Shown here: one piece after another, positions 8,701 to 17,256 of the stretch
Layout: every line of letters begins with the position of its first letter
Position numbering within the stretch: position 1 is the stretch's first letter
DNA from: a virus
Length of the DNA stretch: 64,000 nucleotides
Virus record (IMG/VR): IMGVR_UViG_3300020183_000016
Location: 1-64,000 of that record
Direction: 5' to 3' (one strand)
Notes under the pieces: generated by a model
The model's database searches: none
Seen by the model: only the letters and a program-made list of their open reading frames with translations
Told to the model about the DNA's origin: nothing
Translations under genes and position numbers: made by a program

Positions 8701-8835
8701 TTAAGTAATTTAGAAATAATTGAGAATTTAATTAGAGAAAAATTAATTATAAAATACCCAAATATACAATTTAATATATTTGATACCTCTGACCCAAATA
8801 ACCCTAAAAAGAAAAGAATTATTATTAAAAAATAA
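5764..8835 (+). CDS. Leader-bearing zincin metalloprotease fused to HAD-like phosphatase
   Basis: A 1023-aa protein. Residues 1-24 are the leader, ending L22-N23-E24. A helical, lysine-rich region follows. A zinc-peptidase domain has H394-E-L-T-H398 (HExxH) and, about 190 residues later, a helix rich in glutamate (HVQEIEAEF, E585/E587/E589) that can supply the third ligand as in gluzincins. Around 755-765 a second leader-like stretch (IIYKKSYLTE) ends in L763-T764-E765. It is directly followed by a HAD-like domain: D774-W-D776 (motif I), IITARS (about 876-881, motif II-like) and GYSDDD (about 975-980, acidic motif IV-like). The arrangement suggests two enzymes made as one chain. Targets are unknown. 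The gene sits between the sheath and the tube. Confidence 0.75.
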   Translation: MNRLFSEKEIKKIKEFIYKKPLNEQRWLDDVIDSAKNLDTSKNIFKNIPDIKINLKGAGKSFNDFIDLGNLIFKKLEIESLITKSEFTTFRKNWDDTIKDLTLKNIKTKDISGTDLINFVKGKELSGENLKKINTDDLEYLVSLQVLNRQMITKIDDIESNFNKLFAEKLNEYIRINGEEGFKQLKSDLGSGKKTSEEVWQILKNPTKKEKDLPKSEIPKNDPQQIVGLKLSDIPKDEYDIIDASFKKYGFDKDWGFDPDTGEPIYVTLQINGQNVKFSLNKQGPEELDFIKIRDDKLEDLYRSEFDKTFENMEWYQIPSIMDWIKNQKILKDPNLRSKYLKRYDVPFGVKMYVNDINGNFGQWVIVNPTAIADYRKPKNLEDLKNSIFHVIYHELTHVLQNNQTSIHGNYTYKSGYFKDGNEAWGYLTGKREMSPTKEIEIDDFDFWVWQRDDINNLESEVRKFGAEKNIDTSKDYTWIEDFKTWAKDNKIVPEKYIKKVTKKVVTSKFNTNLFGDDVKVKAIKLSLDDWSNFNDEYKKIKQKTDNLDDAKFLKFIENNLNIREIERIVMDASKELSYWSHVQEIEAEFTASIKNILELGTLEKNKGFATFLVDYLRGTDKSQKLVDIDLQRIKNSINIEEPKPRDLNNLEKIKEFFKKYIDKFLNKNITDEVKLEKEISSVDSWVNNIPKDFFEVLGKLERKWKKIYPEQAKKMEKGLYRQAYNLISSGFPALLPFIASGLSDDETEETKNESIIYKKSYLTESLKKTYSFDWDDNILKMPTRIHLDYKVGGIYWVPVSVSTEQFRSIRHKLGSEFRYKNDNINDAFKDFRNYDSFIKDVNYALDRRDYAPSFNDFKEALINGEDFSIITARSNSPKSLIDGIKIIIDKNFSYGNKKQMEKNLKGISIEEYLSLQDYHPVSSKEFLDNFNLDTTESKPEKGKEVAFENFVDRVVKQIDGIIDNPNFEGISVGYSDDDLSNLEIIENLIREKLIIKYPNIQFNIFDTSDPNNPKKKRIIIKK

Positions 8836-8852
8836 ATTTTTTTAAAAATACA

Positions 8853-8861
8853 ATATTTATA
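8853..8861 (+). promoter_or_regulatory. ATATTTATA element upstream of tail tube
   Basis: Exact copy 44 bases before the tube ATG. The rest of the leader ends in a run of A with AAAAAAATTAAG before the start, similar to the sheath leader. Confidence 0.4.
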
Positions 8862-8905
8862 TAATAAATAATACAACTAATAAAAAAAATTAAAAAAAAA
8901 TTAAG

Positions 8906-9394
8906 ATGGCTGATTTATTAATGAGAATGCCTGTTCCTTACGAACCACTAAGAAAGAATAGGTTTATTTTGAGATTTCCAGATGAATTGGGGATTCAAGA
9001 ATGGTGGGTATCTACAACTAGCCGACCAAAATATACGAGTTCAGAGGTGGAGATACCTTTTTTAAATACTTCTACATATGTAATAGGTAGATTTAACTGG
9101 GAATCAATCTCTGTGACATTTAGAGATCCAATCGGACCTTCCGCTACACAAGCGTTAATGGAATGGATTCGTTTACACTCTGAATCAGTAACAGGTAGAC
9201 AAGGTTATGCTGCAGGTTACAAAAAAGATGTAGAATTGGAAATGTTGGACCCAACAGGTGTAGTAGTTCAAAAATGGATATTACAAAGTACTCAGTTAAA
9301 TGATGTGGACTTTGGTTCATTAGATTACTCTTCTTCTGATTTGGCAGATATTACGGCAACGCTTCGTTTTGATAGAGCGATTAACGTATTCTAA
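8906..9394 (+). CDS. Tail tube protein (gp19-like)
   Basis: A 162-aa protein, almost the length of T4 gp19 (about 163 aa). It shows the usual pattern: KNRFILRFPDELGI at the N-terminus, the EVEIPFLNTSTYVIGRFNWESISVTF-type beta region (residues about 51-74), a helical loop (ALMEWIRLHSES), and DITATLRFDRAI at the end. It polymerises into the inner tube through which DNA passes. It is a single-gene transcript with a strong A-rich start and a clear terminator behind it, which fits high expression. It lies about 5 kb after the sheath, separated by leader genes and a moron, whereas in T4 genes 18 and 19 adjoin. Confidence 0.93.
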   Translation: MADLLMRMPVPYEPLRKNRFILRFPDELGIQEWWVSTTSRPKYTSSEVEIPFLNTSTYVIGRFNWESISVTFRDPIGPSATQALMEWIRLHSESVTGRQGYAAGYKKDVELEMLDPTGVVVQKWILQSTQLNDVDFGSLDYSSSDLADITATLRFDRAINVF

Positions 9395-9418
9395 AATATT
9401 TTAAAAAGAATTATAATT

Positions 9419-9451
9419 AATCCCATCATTAGGTGGGATTTTTTATTTTTA
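9419..9451 (+). terminator. Hairpin terminator after tail tube
   Basis: AATCCCA (9419-9425) pairs with TGGGATT (9434-9440), followed by TTTTATTTTT. Confidence 0.9.
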
Positions 9452-9495
9452 TCTAATATTTATTTATTAGAATAATTGTATATAATAAAAAAAAT

Positions 9496-10599
9496 ATGAG
9501 AAATAGAATTTTAAATTTAAATGAAGAAATAAGAAGAATTAAATCTTTATTTACTGAAGAAAGAATGTATGGAAATCTTAATGAAGATGATCCTGGTTGT
9601 CAATGTGATGATGAAACCAAAGAAAAATATGGTAAATATGATCCACAAACTAATCAATGTGACCCAAAATTATGTGAATCTGATAAAGATGAAGAGGGTG
9701 ATGGTGGTACGACAGATAAAAAAGATGATAAAACCACTATGATACCTAAAGGTTTTGTAGAATTAACAGATGATAAGAAAAAAGAGATAGAGGGTGATGA
9801 GGCAGACTCATTAGATTTTTATGAAACTAAGGATATAAACGGAAAAAAATATATTAAACGAATGTCTTTTGAAAAAATCAAAATGAAAGTTGGTTATGTT
9901 GATAAACCTAAACCAGGTAGAGATTTAGACTATGTAAAAAGATTTATCAAAGATGATAAAGGTGTACCTGTTGAAATTTTTATAAGTAAAGATGCAGAAT
10001 TGAACTTTTTATCTAAAAAAGAAGGGAAGGGTATAAGAAAAGATATTAAACAAGATGTTAAAAATGATAAAGACGTAATAGATGATAATATAGATAGTTG
10101 TAAAGAACATCTTAAAGCAATGTATAAAGCATGGTTAAAAGGTGCTGGTCCTGGTGATTTAGAAGAATATGGATTTGAGACTGACGCTTATAAATCAGTA
10201 GAAAGATGTATGGCTAATTTTTATAATCGATTTGAGAAGAATGAAGATATTCTAAGAATGGTTAGAGAATTACAAGATACAAATGATGATGAAGGTAATC
10301 CTTTAATAGGTGATTATAAAACAGGTGAAGGTAAAGTATCTAAAGGAGTTGAGGGGGAGAAATATATAGTTAAAAATGATAGGGGTACTAAATTAGGGGT
10401 AATTAAAAAAATAACTGGAAATCAATATAAATTTAATGGGGTAAGAGGTATGACATTCATACAGAAAAAAGGTGATAGACTTATATTTAGAAATAATATT
10501 TTAACACAAATATTTAAAACTCTTAATTTAGATGTCGATAAAAATAAAATTTCTATTATGAAAGGTGATGAAAATAATTGCATATTTAGAGTTCAATAA
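9496..10599 (+). CDS. Leader-bearing protein of unknown function
   Basis: A 367-aa protein. The leader (residues 1-30) contains LNEEIRRIKSLFTEERMYGN and ends L28-N29-E30. The same motif recurs inside the next protein. Residues 34-59 are cysteine-rich (five Cys, with a CQC pair), followed by a Gly/Asp/Lys-rich linker. The remainder is charged and mixed alpha/beta without a domain I can name. There are two more cysteines around 199 and 236 (SCKEHLKAMYKAWLKG and ERCMANFYNRF). A near-copy of ATATTTATA (9456-9464, last base T) precedes it. It begins a run of three large leader genes spaced only 2-3 bases apart, so they are probably co-translated. Confidence 0.75.
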   Translation: MRNRILNLNEEIRRIKSLFTEERMYGNLNEDDPGCQCDDETKEKYGKYDPQTNQCDPKLCESDKDEEGDGGTTDKKDDKTTMIPKGFVELTDDKKKEIEGDEADSLDFYETKDINGKKYIKRMSFEKIKMKVGYVDKPKPGRDLDYVKRFIKDDKGVPVEIFISKDAELNFLSKKEGKGIRKDIKQDVKNDKDVIDDNIDSCKEHLKAMYKAWLKGAGPGDLEEYGFETDAYKSVERCMANFYNRFEKNEDILRMVRELQDTNDDEGNPLIGDYKTGEGKVSKGVEGEKYIVKNDRGTKLGVIKKITGNQYKFNGVRGMTFIQKKGDRLIFRNNILTQIFKTLNLDVDKNKISIMKGDENNCIFRVQ

Positions 10600-10602
10600 A
10601 TA

Positions 10603-13600
10603 ATGAAAAAAAAAATTTTTATAACTGAAAATCAGTATAAAAGGATTTTTTTAAATGAAAGTGATCCACCAAAGTATACTGTCAAACAAATAGGATATAC
10701 TCCTGTGTGGAATAAGCATTTATTATTATATACACATCCAGCTTATTATGACTATTTAGATGTTCCTAAAGGTTTGTGCTGGAAAAAAAATTCTGACGGT
10801 ACATGGAGTTATGTGTATAGTGATGTACAAATTGCATTATTAGCTAGTCAAGGTAAGAAAACTACTGCCAGTGTAGAAGATAAAGATATTGCAAAAAAAA
10901 GGATTGATGCGGAAAATGAAAAATTTTTTAAACAAAATATAAAAAGTAAAAAAGATTCTGACGCATTTAGATTATGGGTTAATGATCCTGATTTTCCTCA
11001 AAGAATTAAAGATGTAAATAAAGCATTAAAAAGTAATGGTTTACCTGGTACATTAGATAAAACTAGTAACGCACCATATGATAACAAATATATGAAAGTT
11101 GCCTTTAATAAATTAGGTAGATTTTATGTTTTGGATGTCATTGGGATGGAACAAAAGAAAAAAAAGGGATATAATGAGTATGGTACAGAATACGTAAACC
11201 AAAGTCGTATATATAAAGATTATTTAGAAACATTAAAATCTTGGGATTCTTCAAATAAAACATTTGGGTGGACTAACCCTAAAACTGTCAATTCTGATAA
11301 AATACAACAAATATTAGAAGGTAAGGTATCATCATCAACATGTATTAACCCATCTTATATATTGAGATCGATGGAAGAATTAGAGGTTAAGATGTATCAA
11401 TCAATACGTGAATATAATACACAAATTGATCCTCAAGCAATTATGGGTAGATTAGGATTTGATACTGAAATGCAAAATATCTATCCGAAAACAAATAATA
11501 AAAAAGAAAAAGAATTTAACATTTTATCTAAAATGGAAAAAGAAAATCCAGAAATGGCGAAACTGTTAAATTCTTTCCAAAAAGATGTCCCTTCAGTAGA
11601 AAAAGAAATATTACAAAAAGCTGGTCCTAAATTCAAAGAATACTTAGAAGATTATAACACATATAAGATAGTGTTAGATCAAATTGAGTTACATAATATT
11701 ATTATTAGAAATAATACTCCCGAAAAATTAAATAATGCATGTTCAGATCCAGTTTATTATGTGAAAACATATTCTGTACCTGTATCGGCACCAGGATCAG
11801 GTGGCGGAGGTGCTAAAATTAATGAAACTTTTACTTGGAAACAAGCGTGTTCTAAAAATGGTGGGATATTTATGTACCCATCACAATCTGAAGAAGTGGA
11901 AGGTGGTGTAAAAAGAAAAGGATTTATTGGTGGTAGGGCTATTTGTTGTTGTGTTAACCCAAAAGGGAATGCTAATGTAACGGTAAAAGGTGCGGAAGGA
12001 AATTATCAAGCTACTATTAATATAGAAGAATGGTGTGGTAAAAGTACTGGTAACGTTCTAAGTGGGTGGGATAGATTTGATCAATGGACACAAGATTGTG
12101 CTGAAGATTGGCATTGTATTGCAGACATTGCCTCTATCGTAGTTTTGGCAATTGGTCCTTATGGTATTTTAATTAGTGGTATAATTGATGCAATAAGTGC
12201 GGCTGGTTATGTGATAGAGGGTAAAGAAGGATGGAAATTAAATGCAGGATTAACTATGTTAGGTGCATTTGGTGGTTTAGCAGAAGCAGGGAAATTATTA
12301 AAATATGGTTCTAAATTTACAGGTAGATTAGAAGAATTAACCAAAGCTTTAAAAATGGTAGATGGTGACCCAATTAAAAGTAGACAAATTTTAAGAGATT
12401 TTGCAAGAACTTTATCTCCTGATGAAGCTAAACAATTTAAGAATTTTGGTAAGGTTGCTAATAGTGATGAAATAATTAATAAATTTGGTAAAGGTGGTGA
12501 ATTTACAAATGAATATAATAAATTAGATAAAATGCAAAAAGGTGTTTTTGCAGAAATGTTAAAGAAAGAAACACCCGCTAATTTAGAAAAATTATATACT
12601 AAGTCAAATAAAAATTTAAGTAAAATGGTTAATGCTTACAATAAAGGTATTAAACAAGTTATTATACAAGGATCTTTATTTGCTGGTATGTATGTTTATA
12701 GTGAAGAATTAGGTAAAGCGTTAAAAGCTCTTTATGATAAAACTGGTTTTGATCCATTAGGCGTTTTTACTTCTAACGGTGAGATAGATAACTCTAAACT
12801 TAGTCCAGATTTTACTAATATCATTTCTAATGAAGAAAAAATAGATAGTTTATTTTCTCAGTTATCTAAGAGTGGGTTTATAGATAAGAAAAATTTTAAA
12901 GAAGAAACTGATTTATTAGTAAATTTTTATCTTAATATCCAACAAATTATAAAATTACCTAACAAATCTTTAGAAGCGGCAGCTTTATTACTAAATAAAG
13001 AAGTGGCTTTTCAGATAAATGGTAAAAGATATAAACATAAAGATATAAAAGAGGTAATAGATTTAGTTAATCCAATTTTAGAAGGTATATTAAATAAAAC
13101 TTATACAGAACAGGAAGGTATTAATTTAATTAATGATAAAATAGTTGTTTTAAAAACTATGACAAAACCTAATATTAAACCAATAGTTAAAACTGCGGTA
13201 TTAGTTACAGGGGATACTGAATTGACGGATGAACAAATAGACGAATTTCAAAATATGTTAATGACAGGTGAAGGAAATCAAGTTCCAAAAAAAATAGATG
13301 AGGGTATGAAAAAATTAAATGAAGAAATAAAAAGAATGAAATCATTATTTTCAGACGAAAGATTATATGGAAATTTAGTTAACGAAGTATGTGATAATGA
13401 ATCTGAAGCAATTAATTTTTTAAAGGATAAAGGTTATATTGTTAGACAAAGTAATGAAGGAGATTTATGTTTGGGTCCAAATACTCAAATAGGTAAGATT
13501 TACAACAAATACAGATCAAATACACAATTATCATTTCAATCTGGAACATCACCTGACGGTTGTTATTTAGGTATATATAGAAAAGATAAAACTAGTAGAG

Positions 13601-14097
13601 AAAATCACTTTTTTTTAGTGAATCTTTTTGAACAAGGTTTAAATGAAAATAATAGATTTAATATGTATTATATGTTAAATGATAATGATGCATGTGAAAA
13701 AGATATTACGATAGGTTCTTCTAATTTTAAAATGATAATAACTAAAGACGGTTATGATAGTGCAACAAAAGAGTTTGGTATGGGGTTAAGGTTAATAAAA
13801 ATAGAAGGTTTTTGGAATGAGTCTTCAGGTGTAATAAATTTAACTAGTGGTTTAATAGTTAGACTTATGGATAAAGATAAAAAGGCGATTAAAACTAATT
13901 TAAAATTAGGGGTAATAGACGCAGATCTTTCTTCTTTATTAGGTTTAAATAGTGAAAATGGTGGGACAGCTGAATCATTAAAAGATTCCTCAAATGAATG
14001 TACAACAATATTAGAATTTGTTGAAGAGAAATTAGGTTCATCTTTAAATGGACCAATAAATTTAGATGATTTAATAAAAAATAAAATTACGTTATAG
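10603..14097 (+). CDS. Large leader-bearing protein with an internal second leader
   Basis: A 1164-aa protein. Residues 1-19 form the first leader, ending L17-N18-E19. Around 121-175 is a segment (FRLWVNDPDFP, then NKYMKVAFNKLG) that resembles a short domain I recall from other phage virion proteins. Residues about 506-565 are hydrophobic and Gly/Ala-rich (IVVLAIGPYGILISGIID), like membrane-inserting or pre-toxin regions. At 902-928 an internal segment (MKKLNEEIKRMKSLFSDERL, then YGNLVNE) matches the leader of the preceding gene at most positions. It is followed by a new domain of about 235 residues. The chain thus looks like two leader proteins joined. Function unknown. Confidence 0.75.
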   Translation: MKKKIFITENQYKRIFLNESDPPKYTVKQIGYTPVWNKHLLLYTHPAYYDYLDVPKGLCWKKNSDGTWSYVYSDVQIALLASQGKKTTASVEDKDIAKKRIDAENEKFFKQNIKSKKDSDAFRLWVNDPDFPQRIKDVNKALKSNGLPGTLDKTSNAPYDNKYMKVAFNKLGRFYVLDVIGMEQKKKKGYNEYGTEYVNQSRIYKDYLETLKSWDSSNKTFGWTNPKTVNSDKIQQILEGKVSSSTCINPSYILRSMEELEVKMYQSIREYNTQIDPQAIMGRLGFDTEMQNIYPKTNNKKEKEFNILSKMEKENPEMAKLLNSFQKDVPSVEKEILQKAGPKFKEYLEDYNTYKIVLDQIELHNIIIRNNTPEKLNNACSDPVYYVKTYSVPVSAPGSGGGGAKINETFTWKQACSKNGGIFMYPSQSEEVEGGVKRKGFIGGRAICCCVNPKGNANVTVKGAEGNYQATINIEEWCGKSTGNVLSGWDRFDQWTQDCAEDWHCIADIASIVVLAIGPYGILISGIIDAISAAGYVIEGKEGWKLNAGLTMLGAFGGLAEAGKLLKYGSKFTGRLEELTKALKMVDGDPIKSRQILRDFARTLSPDEAKQFKNFGKVANSDEIINKFGKGGEFTNEYNKLDKMQKGVFAEMLKKETPANLEKLYTKSNKNLSKMVNAYNKGIKQVIIQGSLFAGMYVYSEELGKALKALYDKTGFDPLGVFTSNGEIDNSKLSPDFTNIISNEEKIDSLFSQLSKSGFIDKKNFKEETDLLVNFYLNIQQIIKLPNKSLEAAALLLNKEVAFQINGKRYKHKDIKEVIDLVNPILEGILNKTYTEQEGINLINDKIVVLKTMTKPNIKPIVKTAVLVTGDTELTDEQIDEFQNMLMTGEGNQVPKKIDEGMKKLNEEIKRMKSLFSDERLYGNLVNEVCDNESEAINFLKDKGYIVRQSNEGDLCLGPNTQIGKIYNKYRSNTQLSFQSGTSPDGCYLGIYRKDKTSRENHFFLVNLFEQGLNENNRFNMYYMLNDNDACEKDITIGSSNFKMIITKDGYDSATKEFGMGLRLIKIEGFWNESSGVINLTSGLIVRLMDKDKKAIKTNLKLGVIDADLSSLLGLNSENGGTAESLKDSSNECTTILEFVEEKLGSSLNGPINLDDLIKNKITL
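13306..13386 (+). other. Internal copy of an N-terminal leader
   Basis: Codons 902-928 of the surrounding gene begin with ATG and match the leader of the gene at 9496 at about 18 of 23 positions, with clear DNA similarity (for example TTAAATGAAGAAATAA in both). An internal translation start or a proteolytic site could release the C-terminal domain. Confidence 0.75.
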
Positions 14098-14099
14098 TT

Positions 14100-16427
14100 A
14101 TGAAAAATTTTGAGTCGAATATAAATAATATAAAACTTCTTATGGAGAGAATGAATGGTTTTAAAACGTTCAATGAAGTTAGTACAAGTTTAAAAAAATT
14201 AATAGTTGAGGGTATTGGTGATGAATTAATTAAATCGACAAGAAATATAGGAAGATCCATTAATTTTAACACTCCGTCTCTAAAAAATTTAGAGAATAGT
14301 GCTGAAAGAATGGGTGATGCAATCGATAATTATGATACTGCGATAAGGAATATAAGATCAGGTGGTTCATTTGAAAACCTTAAAAATTTATTAAATGCAA
14401 AAAGTCTAAGAATAACAATGGATAATTTTGCAGAAAATTTAACCACTACTTTTTTAAAATATTTTGATGAACAAAATATTTCAGTAAATAGAGTTAATTT
14501 AAAAAATTATATAATGGGTAATACTATGGAAATGCCTGCAGATGTTTTGAGGAATTTAACTCCTTCACAGATAGATGAATTAACTAAATTAAATTACTTA
14601 ATGAACCAATTAGTTATTACAGATTTTCATTTAGATAAATTAAATAAAATAAATGAAATGTGGAATAAATTAAATAAACCTGATGATTTTAGAAACGTAA
14701 TATTAGGTTTTGTAAGTGATGATGGTATTAAATCTATTGATGAATTAGAAAATAATTTTAAAAGATTAGATGATTTAAAAAATGGTAGTACACCAAAGGA
14801 ACAAGAACTTTATGATATTTGGAGAAGGATTAAAGAACAAATAGGGATGAGTGAATGGGACGGAAAGGATTTTAGAACCCTTTTGAAAGATAATTTTTCT
14901 AATGACCCTAAATTTAAAATAATGGAAAGTAGTTTTATAAATAAATTGAAGTTTTGGGGGGACAAAAAAATTAGGGTAAAATTAGAAAAATTATCTACTA
15001 AAGATTTAAATTGGGAGAATGTTATTATTTACCATAATAAAAGTAATGGTAAAACATATATTTTAGAATTTAAATCTAAAAATCAATTTAACTCCTATAA
15101 AAAATATTTACAAGATAGAGGATTAGATTTTACTGCACCAGGTAATAAAGATGAAGGTTTAAGCGCGGTTGAAAAATTGGCTAGGTTTCAGTTATTAAGA
15201 AATAAGATAATGATAGGTACTTATATAACTGTTGGGGCGACTTTACTTTTAGCCACTACTTATTGTTTAATTTCAGCGGCAGATTTAGATCCTGAGTCAA
15301 TATATCTTAGGAAAAAAAGTAGTGGTGGAGAAGCGGTAACAGATACTAGTTATATAAAAAGATTTGCGGAATGTGGTTGGGGGATATTGACATTTGCTTC
15401 TAGTGTAGTAGATTTAGAAGATATATGGAGAAGTGAAATTTTAGGACCTTTTCAGGAATTTGACGGTTATATAATAACACAAATAGAAAAAATATGTCCT
15501 CCCGATACAAGTGGGAATGAAAAATGTTGTATGGAATGTAATAATGACGAAAAATTAAAAACAATTATTGCAGATCCTAAATTTATGAAAATATATGAAG
15601 GAGTTGTTAAAAAGTTGAGTCCTGAAAAATTAAAAGAAATTGCCAATAGAAGTGGTATAGAAAATACTGAATCACTGGTTATTGATATTTTAGAAAAGGC
15701 AAAAACTGATAAAACAGTTGCAGGATATTTAACAGAAGAAGGTAAACCTATGACATTTCAAGAAATTCTTAGAATGAAATGTAACCAACAAGCTTTACCT
15801 TGTGTTGAGAAACGTGTACAAAAAATATATCAAGAAATATTAGATATTGTTGCGACAAAAGATTGTGAATCGATAAAGAATGAAGCCTATAAGAGAGTAG
15901 ATGAATTAAAATCTTATGGTGATGCGGGATATATTACAGTTAATGTTTCAGATAAAACCAATACTAAAAATCCAAAGGTATATATTGATATAATGAAACG
16001 ACAAGATATTTTTGGTAAAGTTACTAATTTAGATGAATTTTTTATAATTCTTAGAAATTGGATTGATATGGTAGTTGTAGAGGCAAAATGTAATACAGGT
16101 GCAGAAGAAACAGAAGAGATTGACGTTAACATAGTTAATGATTTTGAGGTATGGTGTGATGAAAATAGAAAAGATTCATCAAAATCAAAAAATTTAATGG
16201 AATACTTATGGGTTGAGGGTGTTGCTAAATTAGAATGTAATGTTGATGTTACAGAAGAATGGTTTAGTCCTGACCCTAGAAATAAGGCTAATAGGAGTCT
16301 ACAATTATTCTCTATTTTTGATGATCACTTTGAACCTATTTTCCCTTCAATAGATAGATTAGATGCGGATTGGGACGATGCCTTTAATTATTGGTACGAT
16401 AAACAAAAAAGTTATTGTGGATATTAA
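14100..16427 (+). CDS. Leader-bearing protein with a central membrane segment
   Basis: A 775-aa protein starting 2 bases after the previous stop. The N-terminus (MKNFESNINNIKLLMERMNG) is leader-like. Possible cut sites are F24-N25-E26 or, fitting the group pattern better, I35-V36-E37 before G38. Residues about 369-394 are hydrophobic (IMIGTYITVGATLLLATTYC). The C-terminal 380 residues are cysteine-containing (CCMECNN near 480) and mostly helical. No family recognised. The spacing suggests translational coupling to the two genes before it, so the three products may act together. Confidence 0.7.
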   Translation: MKNFESNINNIKLLMERMNGFKTFNEVSTSLKKLIVEGIGDELIKSTRNIGRSINFNTPSLKNLENSAERMGDAIDNYDTAIRNIRSGGSFENLKNLLNAKSLRITMDNFAENLTTTFLKYFDEQNISVNRVNLKNYIMGNTMEMPADVLRNLTPSQIDELTKLNYLMNQLVITDFHLDKLNKINEMWNKLNKPDDFRNVILGFVSDDGIKSIDELENNFKRLDDLKNGSTPKEQELYDIWRRIKEQIGMSEWDGKDFRTLLKDNFSNDPKFKIMESSFINKLKFWGDKKIRVKLEKLSTKDLNWENVIIYHNKSNGKTYILEFKSKNQFNSYKKYLQDRGLDFTAPGNKDEGLSAVEKLARFQLLRNKIMIGTYITVGATLLLATTYCLISAADLDPESIYLRKKSSGGEAVTDTSYIKRFAECGWGILTFASSVVDLEDIWRSEILGPFQEFDGYIITQIEKICPPDTSGNEKCCMECNNDEKLKTIIADPKFMKIYEGVVKKLSPEKLKEIANRSGIENTESLVIDILEKAKTDKTVAGYLTEEGKPMTFQEILRMKCNQQALPCVEKRVQKIYQEILDIVATKDCESIKNEAYKRVDELKSYGDAGYITVNVSDKTNTKNPKVYIDIMKRQDIFGKVTNLDEFFIILRNWIDMVVVEAKCNTGAEETEEIDVNIVNDFEVWCDENRKDSSKSKNLMEYLWVEGVAKLECNVDVTEEWFSPDPRNKANRSLQLFSIFDDHFEPIFPSIDRLDADWDDAFNYWYDKQKSYCGY

Positions 16428-16482
16428 TTTTTTTTTATTTTTTAGTATTTACAATAAATAAAAGTTTTTTATATTATATATT

Positions 16483-17256
16483 ATGATAGAAAATGAATTA
16501 AGTCCTGATTTTATTCCTGAAGAATATAGGACACCTTATGATATTATAGAATTACCTTCACAAGGAATTTTATATAAGAATAATAAGAAATCTGTTAAGG
16601 TTGAATATTTGACTGCGATGGATGAGACTATTCTAACATCACCTAACATTTCTAATGGTGGTAAAATAATAGATATTTTAATTAAAAGAAAAGTAAAGGA
16701 TTTAGGTTTTGATTCATCGGATTTACTTATTGGAGATAGAACCGCTTTAATGATTTTTTTAAGAGTAACTGCATTTGGTGAAGAATACACTCAATTGGTA
16801 TTTAATTCGAAATCTGGTGAGTTTGAGGAAGGGGTAATTAATTTATCGTCACTACAACAAAAAAAATTAACTATAAGACCAGATGAAAATGGTGAGTTTG
16901 AATTTTTATTACCTAAATCAAATAAAAAAGTTACTTTTTCTCTTTTAACAGGTAAAGATGAAGAAATAATAGACATTAGAGAAAAAGAAGATTTAAAAAG
17001 AAATCCTGATGGGGTATCAAATAAATTAATTTTTACTTTAGAACAACAAATTAAATCTATTGATGGTGAAAGGGATAAAATAAAAATTTCTAATATATTA
17101 AAAAAAATCCCTATTATTGATTCTAGATCATTAAGGAAATACATTGAAGAGGTAAATCCTGGATTAGATTTTAAAACTACCGCTAGGACTCAGGGGGGAG
17201 AGTCCGTAGATACCTTTCTTAGATTCAACACGACTTTTTTCTGGCCTGAACTCTGA
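16483..17256 (+). CDS. Tail assembly chaperone, gp26/gp51-like (zero-frame product)
   Basis: A 257-aa protein with the pattern of the T4 gp26/gp51 baseplate family: IIELPSQGILY near the start, EYLTAMDETILTSPN, then GDRTALMIFLRVTAFGEEY. Members are not part of the finished tail; they help hub and tape measure assembly. The frame ends at CTC-TGA (17251-17256) right after FFWPEL, within a region that in relatives continues. The expected continuation (EYLLYLHKEINFLVRVGGYT) is present in the +1 frame up to 17392. T4 has genes 26 and 51 as neighbours near the tape measure, and here too the tape measure is two genes downstream. Confidence 0.85.
   Translation: MIENELSPDFIPEEYRTPYDIIELPSQGILYKNNKKSVKVEYLTAMDETILTSPNISNGGKIIDILIKRKVKDLGFDSSDLLIGDRTALMIFLRVTAFGEEYTQLVFNSKSGEFEEGVINLSSLQQKKLTIRPDENGEFEFLLPKSNKKVTFSLLTGKDEEIIDIREKEDLKRNPDGVSNKLIFTLEQQIKSIDGERDKIKISNILKKIPIIDSRSLRKYIEEVNPGLDFKTTARTQGGESVDTFLRFNTTFFWPEL

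Noticed and set aside
17192-17198. AGGGGGG as a Shine-Dalgarno stimulator of the frameshift
   Set aside because: It is about 50 bases from CTC-TGA, far more than the few bases needed, and Bacteroidota-type initiation rarely uses such sequences.
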